Shown: positions 26,993 to 37,500, numbered from the stretch's first letter. The stretch: DNA of 64,000 bases from Eutreptiella sp. 'Long Island Sound 2002' (GCA_964036045.1 OZ038385.1:24450853-24514852); one strand, 5' to 3'. Program-made: numbers and translations. Notes: generated by a model not told the origin, from the letters alone.

Positions 26993-28972
26993 ATGTCACC
27001 TGAAAGGATAATACCCATGACGGATATGGTTCATGCAGCATGCACACAACACACACGCATGGCCCTTCAGGATTTCATCACGTTTGTATGTGGGGGGGGT
27101 GAAGCAAAGCACTGGAAAAGCAAAATCAGCACCATCGAGAAATTGCACAGAGCCTTCCTTGGTTTTCTCATGGCACGTGAGGTGCATCCCGTAAGCCGCA
27201 AAAATGGCAGATTGTTGCCATTGCTCTATGATATGTTACAGTTTGAGGGGTACACTACATCAACAGTCAAACGACTTCGCAGGCGTGCCAGGGTACTTGG
27301 TCCCAAAATGCACAACAGTCGGGGCATTGTGTCAAATGACATGAGATTGGAGGTGAGGGGACAACTACTAAACGTTGAGGAGGCCATTCACAAGGTACAG
27401 CTTGATGTTTGCGACACATTTCTGAATGAAAGAATGAAGAATACGTGTATCGTAATGCTGAAACTTAATGGTCAGACAACATTACAGTGCAATGTTCTCA
27501 TTGCATTAATTACAGCAATCAATGAACTGTCGGTTACAAGTATCCAGATCCTGCATGATCTTGAGCCTGAACACCTCCAGCAACGTATTGATCACCTGGG
27601 TCAAAAGCACAGGTGGAATAATACAATTCTGAATGGTTTGCGTGCACTTGTCAAACGCTGTCTGACAAGTGACAGGTGCTGTTTGGAGTCCCGTAGTAGT
27701 AGTAGTAGTATATATCGCACACATGCGTTGTACGTTCCATGGTCGTTTCTTGAACGATACACAATTTTAAAGCAATTTCCTGGTGTACTTGCACGCCGCT
27801 TGCATCAGTGGTTCTCAGCAACAGATATTGATTTCTTCATCAACCAAATTTTGAAACCACTGATGCAACATCGTCTGCTATCCATCGGTGCAAAACGCAT
27901 TCCGGAACGTGCACTGGCGAGCCTATCCAAACAATCAATGTGTGTTCTCCGTATGCTGCGTAACACGTTTGAGATACCGGGTGCACCACCTAGTATACGT
28001 GCAATGCTGACTGGTGAATATGCGCATATTACCAATGCAGTGGCACAAACTATCGCCAGAGAAAATTTCAATCGCAATCAAAACCATCACAGACGCGGGT
28101 CGCGTAGTTCTGCAGTCGTATCCACACGACCACACGAGTTCTTGTTGACGTATTTCAAAAAATGCATGTTTCTGGGAGCGTTCCAACCCCACATAGCAGC
28201 GGGTACCCTGCTACAGAATTCAGACGTGGTGCATGCCCTGTGCATTGCGGCAGAGACTTTCCCACATCACTGTTCTGCGATTCTGCATACAACTGCAATA
28301 AACACTCGAATAACATTGACGGATGCGGACGTTCAGGCATTGTGTGATGTAAGCAAATCCGCACGCGAAAATGCAATATTCCATTTGTTATGGACCACGG
28401 GCTTACGCAGTTCTGCAGTACAAAACATGCGTCTGGTTAATGTTTATGACACACACAATGACCGCATTCATTGTGCATGTGGTGTGATCGAAAAAAACTC
28501 TGACGTCCGGCATGTGGCACTGACACCAAAGACACAAGAGGCACTGCTGTGCTACATCAAATCCACCAATTTGGCAAAGCAAAGTGGTCCCGGGCAATAC
28601 TTGTTTCCAAGTTCACGATGTCTTTCACAGCCGTGTACAGCCCTGTGTCGTCATACTCTGCGCAACCTGTGTACACGTGCTGGCATTGCCCATTTTCATC
28701 CACACCAGTTCAGGTCGTATATCGTCAACTCATGTATTGAACAAGGTTTTGGTATTGATGTAGCAAGTAAATGGCTTGGTCATCGCAATCCTCTCATCAC
28801 CTATCAACGGTATTATTATACACCAGAGACGGCAACGGTCCCATGGACTGAACTGATTTACCCCAAAAATCTGCCTTCTGGGACTGGAAATGCCGGAATG
28901 AGGGCAGTTGTAGAGTACGTTGTCAAATTCATGTCAGGCCAGGTAATCCCACATACAATGATAGTGCGGTAA
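26993..28972 (+). CDS. Tyrosine recombinase, large form
   Basis: 659 residues. The catalytic domain is in the last 200: Arg in TTGLRSSAVQNM, the His-x-x-Arg box in HPHQFRSYIVN (Ser follows Arg where many have His), His in WLGHRNPLIT, and the Tyr nucleophile in YQRYYYTP. The long N-terminal ~430 residues are far bigger than in bacterial integrases, more like eukaryotic Crypton-type or large viral YRs. It is divergent from the smaller recombinase at 25704-26918; the short spacer has CCTAATCCACC repeats. ATG 26993 was chosen over GTG at 26981. Confidence 0.85.
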   Translation: MSPERIIPMTDMVHAACTQHTRMALQDFITFVCGGGEAKHWKSKISTIEKLHRAFLGFLMAREVHPVSRKNGRLLPLLYDMLQFEGYTTSTVKRLRRRARVLGPKMHNSRGIVSNDMRLEVRGQLLNVEEAIHKVQLDVCDTFLNERMKNTCIVMLKLNGQTTLQCNVLIALITAINELSVTSIQILHDLEPEHLQQRIDHLGQKHRWNNTILNGLRALVKRCLTSDRCCLESRSSSSSIYRTHALYVPWSFLERYTILKQFPGVLARRLHQWFSATDIDFFINQILKPLMQHRLLSIGAKRIPERALASLSKQSMCVLRMLRNTFEIPGAPPSIRAMLTGEYAHITNAVAQTIARENFNRNQNHHRRGSRSSAVVSTRPHEFLLTYFKKCMFLGAFQPHIAAGTLLQNSDVVHALCIAAETFPHHCSAILHTTAINTRITLTDADVQALCDVSKSARENAIFHLLWTTGLRSSAVQNMRLVNVYDTHNDRIHCACGVIEKNSDVRHVALTPKTQEALLCYIKSTNLAKQSGPGQYLFPSSRCLSQPCTALCRHTLRNLCTRAGIAHFHPHQFRSYIVNSCIEQGFGIDVASKWLGHRNPLITYQRYYYTPETATVPWTELIYPKNLPSGTGNAGMRAVVEYVVKFMSGQVIPHTMIVR

Positions 28973-28984
28973 ATGATGTTTCCT

Positions 28985-29285
28985 TGAGTAATTGTTTGCC
29001 CAATACGGTGGTGGAGGAGGGCGTAGTCGTTGTGGTGGTGGAGGTGGTGCTGCTGGCAAGGGTGGAGGTGAAGTTGGAAGTGGAGGTGGTGGAGGTGGTG
29101 CTGCTGGCAAGGGTGGAGGTGAAGTTGGAAGTGGAGGTGGTGGAGGTGGTGGAGGTGGTGGAGGTGGTGGACGTGGTGGAGGTGGTGGAGGTGGTGGAGG
29201 CGGTGGTGGAGGTGGTGGAGGTGGTGGAGTTGGTGGAGGTGGCAAATGCAGGAGCAAGGGTTCAGCCTGCAGAATGACAGAATGA
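28985..29285. repeat. GGTGGA-type simple repeat with a 51-bp tandem duplication
   Basis: After the recombinase stop comes about 270 bp of mostly GGTGGAGGTGGT sequence with some TT and AA interruptions. A 51-bp unit starting GAGGTGGTGCTGCTGGCAAG is present twice (29041 and 29092). Gly-rich, Val-rich and (antisense) Pro-rich frames are open but none has an ATG. The purine bias on this strand could form G-quadruplex or triplex structures. The remaining ~130 bp up to the next gene show nothing I can name. Confidence 0.8.
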
Positions 29286-29418
29286 TTTTAGATCATCACA
29301 CAAGGGATTACAATGTGTCATCACATTTGTTACATTACCTTCTCATCCTCTGTGAGTTCCATTATCGTGGCAACAATTGATCCCTCCATTATGGTTTATG
29401 TTTATTTTGTTCAGTTTG

Positions 29419-30270
29419 ATGGCATTTAACAGACGGACATCCTTGGATCAACTCCTCACACCAATCCGTCCATTTGGGGTGACACATGTGCCATACCAAC
29501 AACACATTCTGAACCTAGCTGAGGAATGCAGGAGCAATCTGTCAGTTTTGTACACAGAGTACCTTGCATCAGGTGCAGGTAGGAAAAGGTATGCTCAGGT
29601 GGTCAATGAGCGAATGATGAATGATGAGTTTGGCACATTTCTTGTTTTGTTTTTGGATCAAAGTCTGCCCACTACAAGGGTTGACACCAATGATCTGCAG
29701 CAGTACACATCTCTGATATCAGCTATCAACACATTCATCAGACTGCATTGGCTGCCATCACATACACCCCCCATATGGGTCTACTACCGTCTTGGTGCCA
29801 TACATGGGGATGAGCGCTCCACGTTCATATATGAGCAATTTCTGCAATACGTTTCTGATTTTCCCAACACCGGACCTCTGCAACACAGTGTACAGCTCAG
29901 AGTACATCCGTCAATGTATGACAATGACAACACGAACACGTCACAATTTCAGAATACAGTTGTCATGTTGTATTTTGGTGTTGTACGGCGTCTGGCCTCA
30001 CTGTGTGCACAGACAACCATCCATCCTCATCCACCACCATTTACAATCCTGGTTACACGTGCTCTGATTGATGCACCAGATTGCACATTGCTGGGTCGCA
30101 GTAGTAAAAAGAGGAGTCGTGACAATGTGCACCCGAGTTCATACAAGTATGAGTTGTTCATTTTCAGTTTCCTAATCGGTGTTGCATTTCGGCATCACTC
30201 CGACAGGGAACGCATTCTGATCTATTCACGTTATCATCATTCACAGCAACCGTATGCCAATCACGATTGA
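29419..30270 (+). CDS. Hypothetical protein, 283 aa
   Basis: Soluble, mainly helical protein with no recognised motif. A basic Lys/Arg patch (RSSKKRSRDN) lies near residue 235. An in-frame ATG at 29398 would add a hydrophobic leader (MFILFSL); I prefer 29419 (MAFNRRTS) but cannot exclude the longer form. It overlaps the next gene by 17 bases. Confidence 0.6.
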   Translation: MAFNRRTSLDQLLTPIRPFGVTHVPYQQHILNLAEECRSNLSVLYTEYLASGAGRKRYAQVVNERMMNDEFGTFLVLFLDQSLPTTRVDTNDLQQYTSLISAINTFIRLHWLPSHTPPIWVYYRLGAIHGDERSTFIYEQFLQYVSDFPNTGPLQHSVQLRVHPSMYDNDNTNTSQFQNTVVMLYFGVVRRLASLCAQTTIHPHPPPFTILVTRALIDAPDCTLLGRSSKKRSRDNVHPSSYKYELFIFSFLIGVAFRHHSDRERILIYSRYHHSQQPYANHD

Positions 30271-30622
30271 TCGTTTGTCATCTTATATTGTGCTGCGCCC
30301 AATGTCCAATGCAGTAGACATTGCAGATCGAATGAGTCGCGAATTGCAGACTGCGTGGAAACTTACTGGGTTGAGCACATGGTCCATGACAATCAACAAT
30401 GCTGCATTTGACAATGAGCAGGACACCGTGATGGCGTGTTTTGCAGGTCAGAAGGTCACATTTATCAGAGCTACCACCTCAGGTAATTTCATTGTTGGTG
30501 ATGCAAGTGGCCCCTCTTCAGAACACCTGCTGCACAACATTGATGAGGCGGTGCGCTTGTTCATATTGTTATCGGCAAATGCCCTGTGTGGTAGTGAGAA
30601 TTCATCACATGGCGTCATATGA
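30254..30622 (+). CDS. Hypothetical protein, 122 aa
   Basis: Small alpha/beta protein overlapping both neighbours (17 bases at the 5' side, 14 at the 3' side), which suggests a co-transcribed group. It has one central strand-turn region (VTFIRATTSGNFIVGD) and an amphipathic C-terminal helix. Not recognised. Confidence 0.55.
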   Translation: MPITIDRLSSYIVLRPMSNAVDIADRMSRELQTAWKLTGLSTWSMTINNAAFDNEQDTVMACFAGQKVTFIRATTSGNFIVGDASGPSSEHLLHNIDEAVRLFILLSANALCGSENSSHGVI

Positions 30623-30905
30623 TGAACTGCTATATGAACTTGGTGAGGTCCCAACGATGATACAGAATGCATCACCACTCCTGCAATTGATACTGCTTGT
30701 TGGCACCAATACGGTGTTGTTTATAGCTAGTGAGTTTATGCTGAAATTTTTCAAGGTCGATGTCCTGCATGCTGTTGCAGGTTTCACGGGTGCAACCATT
30801 CCCGCCAAAACACAACCTCAACGATCACCACCACCACGAAAACAGGATCGTTCAGGTCAGTGCTCGGAGTCGTTCAGTGCATTCAGCGCCAACTTTACCA
30901 GTTGA
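30609..30905 (+). CDS. Small membrane protein, 98 aa
   Basis: One hydrophobic segment (LLQLILLVGTNTVLFIA) after a short acidic N-terminus, then a Pro/Arg-rich tail ending in Ser/Phe. Open frame extends upstream but the ATG at 30609 best fits the 14-base overlap with the preceding gene. Likely membrane-anchored; no family recognised. Confidence 0.5.
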   Translation: MASYDELLYELGEVPTMIQNASPLLQLILLVGTNTVLFIASEFMLKFFKVDVLHAVAGFTGATIPAKTQPQRSPPPRKQDRSGQCSESFSAFSANFTS

Positions 30906-30934
30906 GTTCTGACTTTTTGACTGTGTAGATTTAC

Positions 30935-31669
30935 ATGAGTTCATTCGACAGCATACTGTGGCAATGTGTCACAGCATGTGACGATGATACTTTCAATCGA
31001 GAACTTTTCGTGTCATTTGCCATTGGGACACCCCCTGGTGCAACGCGAGTGTCGGCGAAGGCAATTGAGTTTATTGCTCCAATTATCCGCCGACAAAGGT
31101 CAACCGAACAATGTTCAACAACAGACCAATCCTTACTGCCGCCTGATTTGATGCAAAAATTGGAAGAATACAACAAGGAACGTACCGGCACAGAGCCTGA
31201 GTTGACGCGTACAATGTTACCTCAAGCGGTTGAAATTGCAAATGGACGTCGTGTTCCGGAACCCTCAACGTCACAGGCAGCATTTCACTGGAATTTGTCT
31301 GCACACACAATTGCACAACATCTGCGTGCTATACCGGTGCTTGTCGAGTGGCACTGTGCATATCGTCGACTTCAACAGACCTGGTACCAATTTTTACAAA
31401 CCCCCTACCCCCCTCAACGATTATTGAAGGGTCGAAGCCTACGCGTGATAATGCTCATGGACAAGGCCGAACAAGCTGCAAGACAGCAGGGTATTGATGA
31501 ACATGGGGTATTGATGACAATTCACAAACATTCCACACTGAGCAAGCTGCGTCTTTGCATAGCGGGTGAGGACATCACGGGCTGGATATGCACCGATGCA
31601 GTGAACGACGATGAGCATGAAAATACCCTATTGCATAGAAGACGATGTTGCAGGCTCTGGGTCGGTTGA
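30935..31669 (+). CDS. Hypothetical protein, 244 aa
   Basis: Soluble protein with a helical core and a basic middle. No motif recognised. The 3' end overlaps tail-to-tail by 42 bases with a leftward membrane-protein gene. Function unknown. Confidence 0.6.
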   Translation: MSSFDSILWQCVTACDDDTFNRELFVSFAIGTPPGATRVSAKAIEFIAPIIRRQRSTEQCSTTDQSLLPPDLMQKLEEYNKERTGTEPELTRTMLPQAVEIANGRRVPEPSTSQAAFHWNLSAHTIAQHLRAIPVLVEWHCAYRRLQQTWYQFLQTPYPPQRLLKGRSLRVIMLMDKAEQAARQQGIDEHGVLMTIHKHSTLSKLRLCIAGEDITGWICTDAVNDDEHENTLLHRRRCCRLWVG

Positions 31670-32050
31670 CGTAGCATCAGCATCATCATCACCTTCCTTC
31701 CCAGGTATTTTGGTTGCGATTTCCTTTTGTATACTGTCCAGGTGTTTCATTTCATTTCTGGTCTGCATTAAATCTATCACAGTCCTGCCCACACCCGGTG
31801 TTGTCAACAACTCGAAAGTCCTGCCCAGACTGCTTGTAGTAGGTTGCACTATGGACCCATTGTCTGGTGGTTGGGCATTTGTGTCTCTTCTGTGACGTAG
31901 CTTGAAAAATACAAAGCAAACAATCATTGCAATCAGGAGTGCAAACACAATCAGCAGCAGTGTGCGGTAGGACAGGGTTATGCATTTGGTTTTGGGTTGA
32001 TTCCGGGTAACACTACTAATCGTTGAACTGTTTGTCTCGGATTGTGGCAT
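31628..32050 (-). CDS. Single-pass membrane protein, 140 aa
   Basis: A Ser/Thr-rich N-terminal segment of about 25 residues is followed by one strong transmembrane helix (LLLIVFALLIAMIVCFVFF), a basic stop-transfer KLRHRR, and a soluble C-terminal tail with an acidic Asp/Ser/Thr-rich end. AAATAAAAAG lies 3 bases before the ATG at 32050, resembling the candidate late promoter. Likely a virion or virus-factory membrane protein. Confidence 0.6.
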   Translation of the reverse strand: MPQSETNSSTISSVTRNQPKTKCITLSYRTLLLIVFALLIAMIVCFVFFKLRHRRDTNAQPPDNGSIVQPTTSSLGRTFELLTTPGVGRTVIDLMQTRNEMKHLDSIQKEIATKIPGKEGDDDADATSTDPEPATSSSMQ

Positions 32051-32090
32051 TGTCTTTTTATTTGAACCACCGTCTTCACTTTCCTTAGAC

Positions 32091-32381
32091 CTATGCTGTG
32101 AAATCAACACGCACAACAAAGCACAGAAGTATGATGCAAATCACAGCATTGACAATCAGCAATGTTGCACGGTGTCGTTTATTTGAATTAAAGTTCGACC
32201 ATGTAGCAGCACAATGTATTGACGCCGCGTTCACCACCAGTAAACCCAGTACTGCGGAGATGATGCCAACCTGTCGCATCAACGCATTCACCTCACCGTC
32301 TGACACCCTATTTTGATATGTGTAGGATGATTTACTGCCCGTCTGCACCTGTACCCCCAGTGCTTCATCTAACTTATTCAT
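32091..32381 (-). CDS. Two-helix membrane protein, 96 aa
   Basis: Two hydrophobic helices (VGIISAVLGLLVVNAASI and LLIVNAVICIILLCFVV) joined by a short basic loop, with a polar N-terminus. Small double-spanning proteins of this size are common in NCLDV inner membranes. Its start overlaps the end of the upstream gene by 8 bases on the same strand. Confidence 0.55.
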   Translation of the reverse strand: MNKLDEALGVQVQTGSKSSYTYQNRVSDGEVNALMRQVGIISAVLGLLVVNAASIHCAATWSNFNSNKRHRATLLIVNAVICIILLCFVVRVDFTA

Positions 32382-32676
32382 GGGCGGCGATACCTCTAAA
32401 TTGTATTTTCTTACTATTCGTTCGCTCCTTATCTGCGTCTGCGTTGTCCTGTCTTACTTTTTGAGTCATGGCTAACTGTGCTAACTGTGCATATACTCCT
32501 TCATGTCGAGGGTCACGGCAGGCAAGTGCTGTACGTGCTGTACTGGGACAGCTGCGGGATGCATCCAGGGAAGCGTGCGCTTTTTTCTGACGATCATCCT
32601 GCATCATCCTTGCAGAATATATACCTGGTCCCGCATTTGAATTCTCGACAATCACGAGATCGCTGCAGTCGCCCAT
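32374..32676 (-). CDS. Hypothetical protein, 100 aa
   Basis: Polar, Ala/Arg-rich protein with no membrane segment. Motif not recognised. It overlaps the two-helix membrane gene at its 3' end and is divergent from the RPB5 gene, 50 bases away. The ATG at 32676 was taken; the upstream extension opens with GTG. Confidence 0.5.
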   Translation of the reverse strand: MGDCSDLVIVENSNAGPGIYSARMMQDDRQKKAHASLDASRSCPSTARTALACRDPRHEGVYAQLAQLAMTQKVRQDNADADKERTNSKKIQFRGIAAHE

Positions 32677-32726
32677 TGATTTCACTTTTGATTTATTTTA
32701 CAGACCACACATTTGCACATTTTTTT

Positions 32727-33320
32727 ATGAACAACTTGGACAATTCAATGATAATAGACAGCATAAATGATGCACTCTTCTTAATGCTACAAGCAAGAGG
32801 TATCAATACGTCATGGTACCAATATATTGATGGTGCAAACTACCCCAAGTTTGACTTTGCTTGTATGTGGGAATGTGGCTGTGGTGATTGTAGAGGTGAC
32901 GACGCGCCGAAAGCAGAAACTGAACATCCCTACAGAATCGTGATCACTCAACACACACGCATCGGCATATTGTACATACGAACCCTTTATCAACATTTTG
33001 GTGATGAGACCAAGTCGATGATGATTGTATCGCGTTATGATGCAACCCCACAGGCCTTGACAGCGATCAAGGACGGCACACCACACAATGTGAACATCAT
33101 ACGCTGGATGAATGTACTGTTGGATCCTCAAAAGCACGATCTGGGATCGTCACACCGTCGCATCAAACAGCATGAGCTATCCTGTATCAAGAATAAGACA
33201 CTTCTACCAAAATTGCTGATTTCGGACCCTGTTGCTGTTTACATGGGATTTCGCAAGGGTGAAATCATTGCAATCACACGTCGTGACACTGACAATGTGT
33301 ACTATCGCATTGTCATTTAG
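32727..33320 (+). CDS. RNA polymerase subunit RPB5-like
   Basis: 197 residues. The C-terminal ~75 residues match the RPB5/archaeal RpoH assembly domain: QHELSCI, then LPKLLISDPVAVYMGF, then GEIIAITR ... YYRIVI. This domain sits in the lower jaw of RNA polymerase II-like enzymes. The N-terminal part is divergent and Cys-rich (CMWECGCGDC), which is unusual. It indicates that the virus encodes its own multi-subunit RNA polymerase; other subunits must lie outside this window. The ATG at 32727 fits the length of known RPB5 proteins. The stop overlaps the opposite gene by four bases. Confidence 0.9.
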   Translation: MNNLDNSMIIDSINDALFLMLQARGINTSWYQYIDGANYPKFDFACMWECGCGDCRGDDAPKAETEHPYRIVITQHTRIGILYIRTLYQHFGDETKSMMIVSRYDATPQALTAIKDGTPHNVNIIRWMNVLLDPQKHDLGSSHRRIKQHELSCIKNKTLLPKLLISDPVAVYMGFRKGEIIAITRRDTDNVYYRIVI

Positions 33321-33811
33321 CGCAGTAAAAGCCTCTTAATGGTATCGAAGTTCAGAGTATCCAATGGTGTTGTTTCAATGGGAACAATGTGTGACGGAAC
33401 ATGCTGAAGTTTTGGATAATTGCGTACATGTTGATATACATAGCTACGGACCGCATCAGACAGTTGCATTTTTTGTTGATCTGTGTTGTTGTGTTGCCAT
33501 AGCGTTGATGCGTTAATTGTCCATATCCGTGTTTTACGACCATCTACGGACGGCAGTTCTGACAAATATTTTCGCAGGTTCTGACAGTGGAGACAGTCCG
33601 GCGATTCCCACAATATCCACCTGGGAAGTGTTTGTGGTACGGTCAGAACCCGTTCGATTTCCTGCAGCGTATCTGCCATTGGCGCAAATATAATGGCACC
33701 GTCATGTGATTGTGGTTGTTGTGATTGTTGTGCTTGTGGTTTTGGTTGTTGTGGTAGGTTGTCTGCTGTGGGTTTACAAACGGTTCCGACTGCTGTCAAC
33801 ATACATGCCAT
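33317..33811 (-). CDS. Thioredoxin-fold thiol oxidoreductase, CLHC motif
   Basis: 164 residues. After a Pro/Gln-rich N-terminal stretch the chain has a strand WILWES, then PDCLHC (Cys73/Cys76), a helix, a strand IWTINAS, and later HVPSHIVPIE, which provides the loop before the final strands. This is the thioredoxin order with a CxxC active site. NCLDVs use such enzymes for disulfide formation in cytoplasmic virions. AAATAAAAG lies 8 bases upstream of the ATG (33820-33828). Confidence 0.7.
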   Translation of the reverse strand: MACMLTAVGTVCKPTADNLPQQPKPQAQQSQQPQSHDGAIIFAPMADTLQEIERVLTVPQTLPRWILWESPDCLHCQNLRKYLSELPSVDGRKTRIWTINASTLWQHNNTDQQKMQLSDAVRSYVYQHVRNYPKLQHVPSHIVPIETTPLDTLNFDTIKRLLLR

Positions 33812-33826
33812 TTTGAACTCTTTTAT

Positions 33827-34567
33827 TTATCTATTTTTCACAGATTGCAAAATATCATTCACATTAATGCGTCTAGTACCGGGATCACGTCGTTGGATCT
33901 CAGATCCTTCTGTGTGCAGGATGGCCTCATCGTCGCCATCACTGCGTGGGACTGACTCTGAGAGTGCACGATCCGGCACCTGCACATCTGTGCCCGCCAA
34001 ACGTTTGGGCTGCACATCTGTGCCCGCCAAACGTTTGGGCGCCTGTTTGTTTATGCTGGGTTGCGGTTGCCTTGATTCTTGCTGTTGTGTGTGTGGTATC
34101 TGTTGTTGTTGTTTGCCAGTATGCATGTCAACACATACAGCGTGTGCCGTTGGTTCATCCAAACTTGTCGGTTTGAGAAACGCCAGAATAGTTGTGAGGT
34201 ATGGCCCAACCACACCAGCCAGGGTCATTTGAATCTGTGCTGTTGGTATGTGCTGCTCACAAAGAACAAGGATCCACCTCTGCAGTATATCACCAACCAG
34301 TAGGTCACAGGTGTCTGTTGGGTATACACGCCTCACAAGGCAGGGCATCTGAACGGATTTCAAGTGTTGCAAGAGGAATTCCCGTGTGCGTCTGATGTCT
34401 TCTGTGGTAGATACCGGTGCAGAGTGGAGCTCCACACCCGCCTGCACAGCGACAGTTTGAAGACACGCCATCAGCATGGCGTCCTGTGCTGATGCAGGGT
34501 TGTGCAAGAGGTAATAACGATGATATGTCTGCATTATTTTTGTTGAGAACACGGTTGCACGCTTCAT
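33827..34567 (-). CDS. Hypothetical protein with duplicated decapeptide, 246 aa
   Basis: The first 130 residues are helical with two His/Cys clusters. The C-terminal part is Gln-rich and disordered and contains PKRLAGTDVQ twice in tandem, from an exact 30-bp repeat. No family recognised. It ends 15 bases before the start of the thioredoxin-like gene on the same strand. Confidence 0.55.
   Translation of the reverse strand: MKRATVFSTKIMQTYHRYYLLHNPASAQDAMLMACLQTVAVQAGVELHSAPVSTTEDIRRTREFLLQHLKSVQMPCLVRRVYPTDTCDLLVGDILQRWILVLCEQHIPTAQIQMTLAGVVGPYLTTILAFLKPTSLDEPTAHAVCVDMHTGKQQQQIPHTQQQESRQPQPSINKQAPKRLAGTDVQPKRLAGTDVQVPDRALSESVPRSDGDDEAILHTEGSEIQRRDPGTRRINVNDILQSVKNR
33981..34040. repeat. Exact 30-bp tandem duplication in CDS
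   Basis: The unit begins TGCACATCTGTGCCCGCCAA and is present twice without a mismatch, keeping the reading frame. Identity this exact suggests a recent duplication. Confidence 0.9.
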
Positions 34568-34597
34568 TTAAGATCATTCCCTTACCATCAGACATTC

Positions 34598-37500
34598 ATG
34601 CGACTACCCACTCGCAAACGCAAACGCAACGTATGCTCTACCAACATTGCTGAACACGATGACGTTATGGACCACGTTACACCAGGAGGTGTACGACGTG
34701 AAGATGACGTTATGATGGAGATTGCAGCCATTGTTGATGACGTTGTGGACCGTTACGTACAATCACAATTGGAGTGCCGTGTACCACATCAACTTGAGAT
34801 TGAGATGGGCTATACTTTTATGACACTGCAATTTGGCAGTACCGCCAGGACAATAGCCAGACAAAATGCAATTGAGGGTACATTCGCAGTACCAGAATTG
34901 CAGTGCATTGCACCCCCAATGCTGGCATGTTTTGCATCACAGCTGGGTAGTACTTCAATTGCACGTCATATCAAAGTGACCGCACAGGACAGTGTCACTC
35001 ATCGTATTGAACGTAATCGGGATGCATACATAATCAGTGAGCGACAACAGAGTTCCGTCACGTGTAACAGCAACACACACACTGCTGACATTAAAGTAAA
35101 GCAGTATGCCATGCATGGTCAGGAGCAAATACAAATTGCCCATGAATTGCCATGCTCACCCCTTCAATCAGCCATCCCAATGGAGAAACTGCTGGATATT
35201 ATTTGCACAAATCATATGCTACCCTTTAAGGTAACTGACCCCGTTTGCTTGATTGAGAGTGGCAACCGATTTTATGCAGATCGTATCTCCTGGATATATA
35301 CACTGCCACATTTCATTTTGGAATTCCGTCTACAGGGACAGATAGATGCTGGTTCCGTACAAAGCCGCACAGCCACCTTGATGCAAGCAATAAATAGTGT
35401 TGCCAAGGCAGCATGGAATCCAAATCGCATGCTTCATATGTTTGCCACATTGGGTTATAACAATGTAGTATGGCGAATTGAAATTGAGGCGATCAATCCA
35501 ACGGGTGACGGGATGCCACGGATGATCAATTTCTGGCAACGAATGCGCAAAATTTTGTCAAACAAACCAAATCCCAATATGCAGCTTCTACCCGTGGCTA
35601 TGAATCAACTAATCCAGTCGGCCATGCAAAACACACAAATTGATGCAGTGCACGTGGTTTACAGTAACAAGATGATCAAACACCTGGCCTCTGCACTGGG
35701 CATTCCTGTAATTAATGTGACATGGGCCACTGAAGTTCCAGCGAAACTGGTCAATAGCAAATTGCAAGTAAGCAGAGCACAGGGTACCGGGTTTCTGTAC
35801 CTATCACAGCCAAGGCCACGTGACATGAACAGGGAACTACGTCCAAGCCGTGCTGTGAATTATTTGATCACACCAAAGGTGGATGGCTTTGAATCGGTAT
35901 TTCTGGTCATGGCGTCTTCCGTGACATTGCTACTGCGATGTGGTGTACTGTCCATTGCCACACCTGCCACCCCATGTACCTCCGGTCAATATCCATACGT
36001 TTGTGAGGGTGAAACCGTTATTTCTGATGATGGTAATGCACTGTTATTTCTGTACGATCTGTGTGTGCTGCCAGAGGTGCAGGCACATGATTTGGCCAAG
36101 CTACCATACATGCACCGCCTGTCCCTATTACATGATCATAGCAACAACCTGCAAAACAGATTGTCGGAGATTGGCGTGCAACTACGGTTAAAACCGTTTC
36201 TGTCACTCCGGCGGAACCCTTACATTGCATGTGCAAAATGCATAAGCTACATGCATGCCAACCCCAGCATTTCATTTGACGGATTTGTAATAGCAAATGC
36301 AGATGCAACATACGCAAAGATTGATCGATTGATAAAGTTGAAGTTCGTCCCCACCGTTGACGGCAGATTACTGCACGTAAGGGACGGTATATTCCAATTG
36401 GTGTTTCGTCAACATACTGCACAAACTGGGATGTACCGCGAGAGCAGCATACATTCAATGATCACACGTGATGGAATACGCATGTCGGTACCAGCTGTAT
36501 TACAATTTGTGGGTGACGTTGGTAACGTTGCAGGGAGAGTTGTTGAGGTTTCAATGGGTGTTGCTACGGGGGGATTTTGTTTTGAGCAAGTCGTTCTACG
36601 CGAAGACAACAAGACGTCAAATTTTGAAAATGCCGCCAGAAGTATTTTGGCACAGGTGCATACGGATAACTCAATGTACGGTACCAACACATCTGTACGC
36701 ATTCTTGAAAATGTGCTTTGGAGTGAGCATATTGTGCATCATATACACTGCCTGCGTTGGCATCTCCTGGCACACATACCACTCGACACCACAGTAATAC
36801 TGGATTTTGGTTGTGGTCGTGGTGGCGATTTGTCCCGTTGGTGCACCCTGGCCCGCAAAAGGTCATCGAAGCTGACAACAATTGTGGCAATTGAGTCTGC
36901 AGTATGCAACATCACTGAATATCGTAAACGTGTTGAGCAGATGGATGGTAAGCAAATTGGTCACAGCGAATACCATCTGTCACACGGACCACTGTGTATT
37001 ATTATAGTTGAGGCTGCAGCAATCAAATTTGTGCAACAGCTTCTGGATGGAAGCACACACCCCGGGATCGCCAAGGCAATCACCGGAGGACGTGTTGTTG
37101 CACATTTCGGGTTTTCGCTGACACAAATTGTCGATAATGCTGAGTCATGGCGCACACTTCTGTCATTACTGATGAACAAGGTTTGCAGGCGATATGCTTG
37201 TACCCTGCGAATTACCATTGTAATGCACAGTCACGAGGACACAGTGACACTGCAACAGATGCTCGCTGGGACATATCCTGCAATAAAATTGACCCACCTG
37301 CAACCACCAGTATGCAGCCATGCATACACCATGGGTGCAATGCACTGCACGTCGGCAGAATGGTGTTCATCTGCACAGGTAAACGTGTCCATAATGGGTG
37401 CTAAAGGCACAGGTGCTGCTTTTGTCGAGGCCCTCATCAATGCCAACCAATTAAGCACCGTTGCACAACAGATGGGCTATCTGGCTGTTGAACAACACAT

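Noticed and set aside
28934..29285. Gly-rich, Val-rich and Pro-rich frames over the GGTGGA tract
   Set aside because: None begins with ATG; they come from the simple repeat on either strand.
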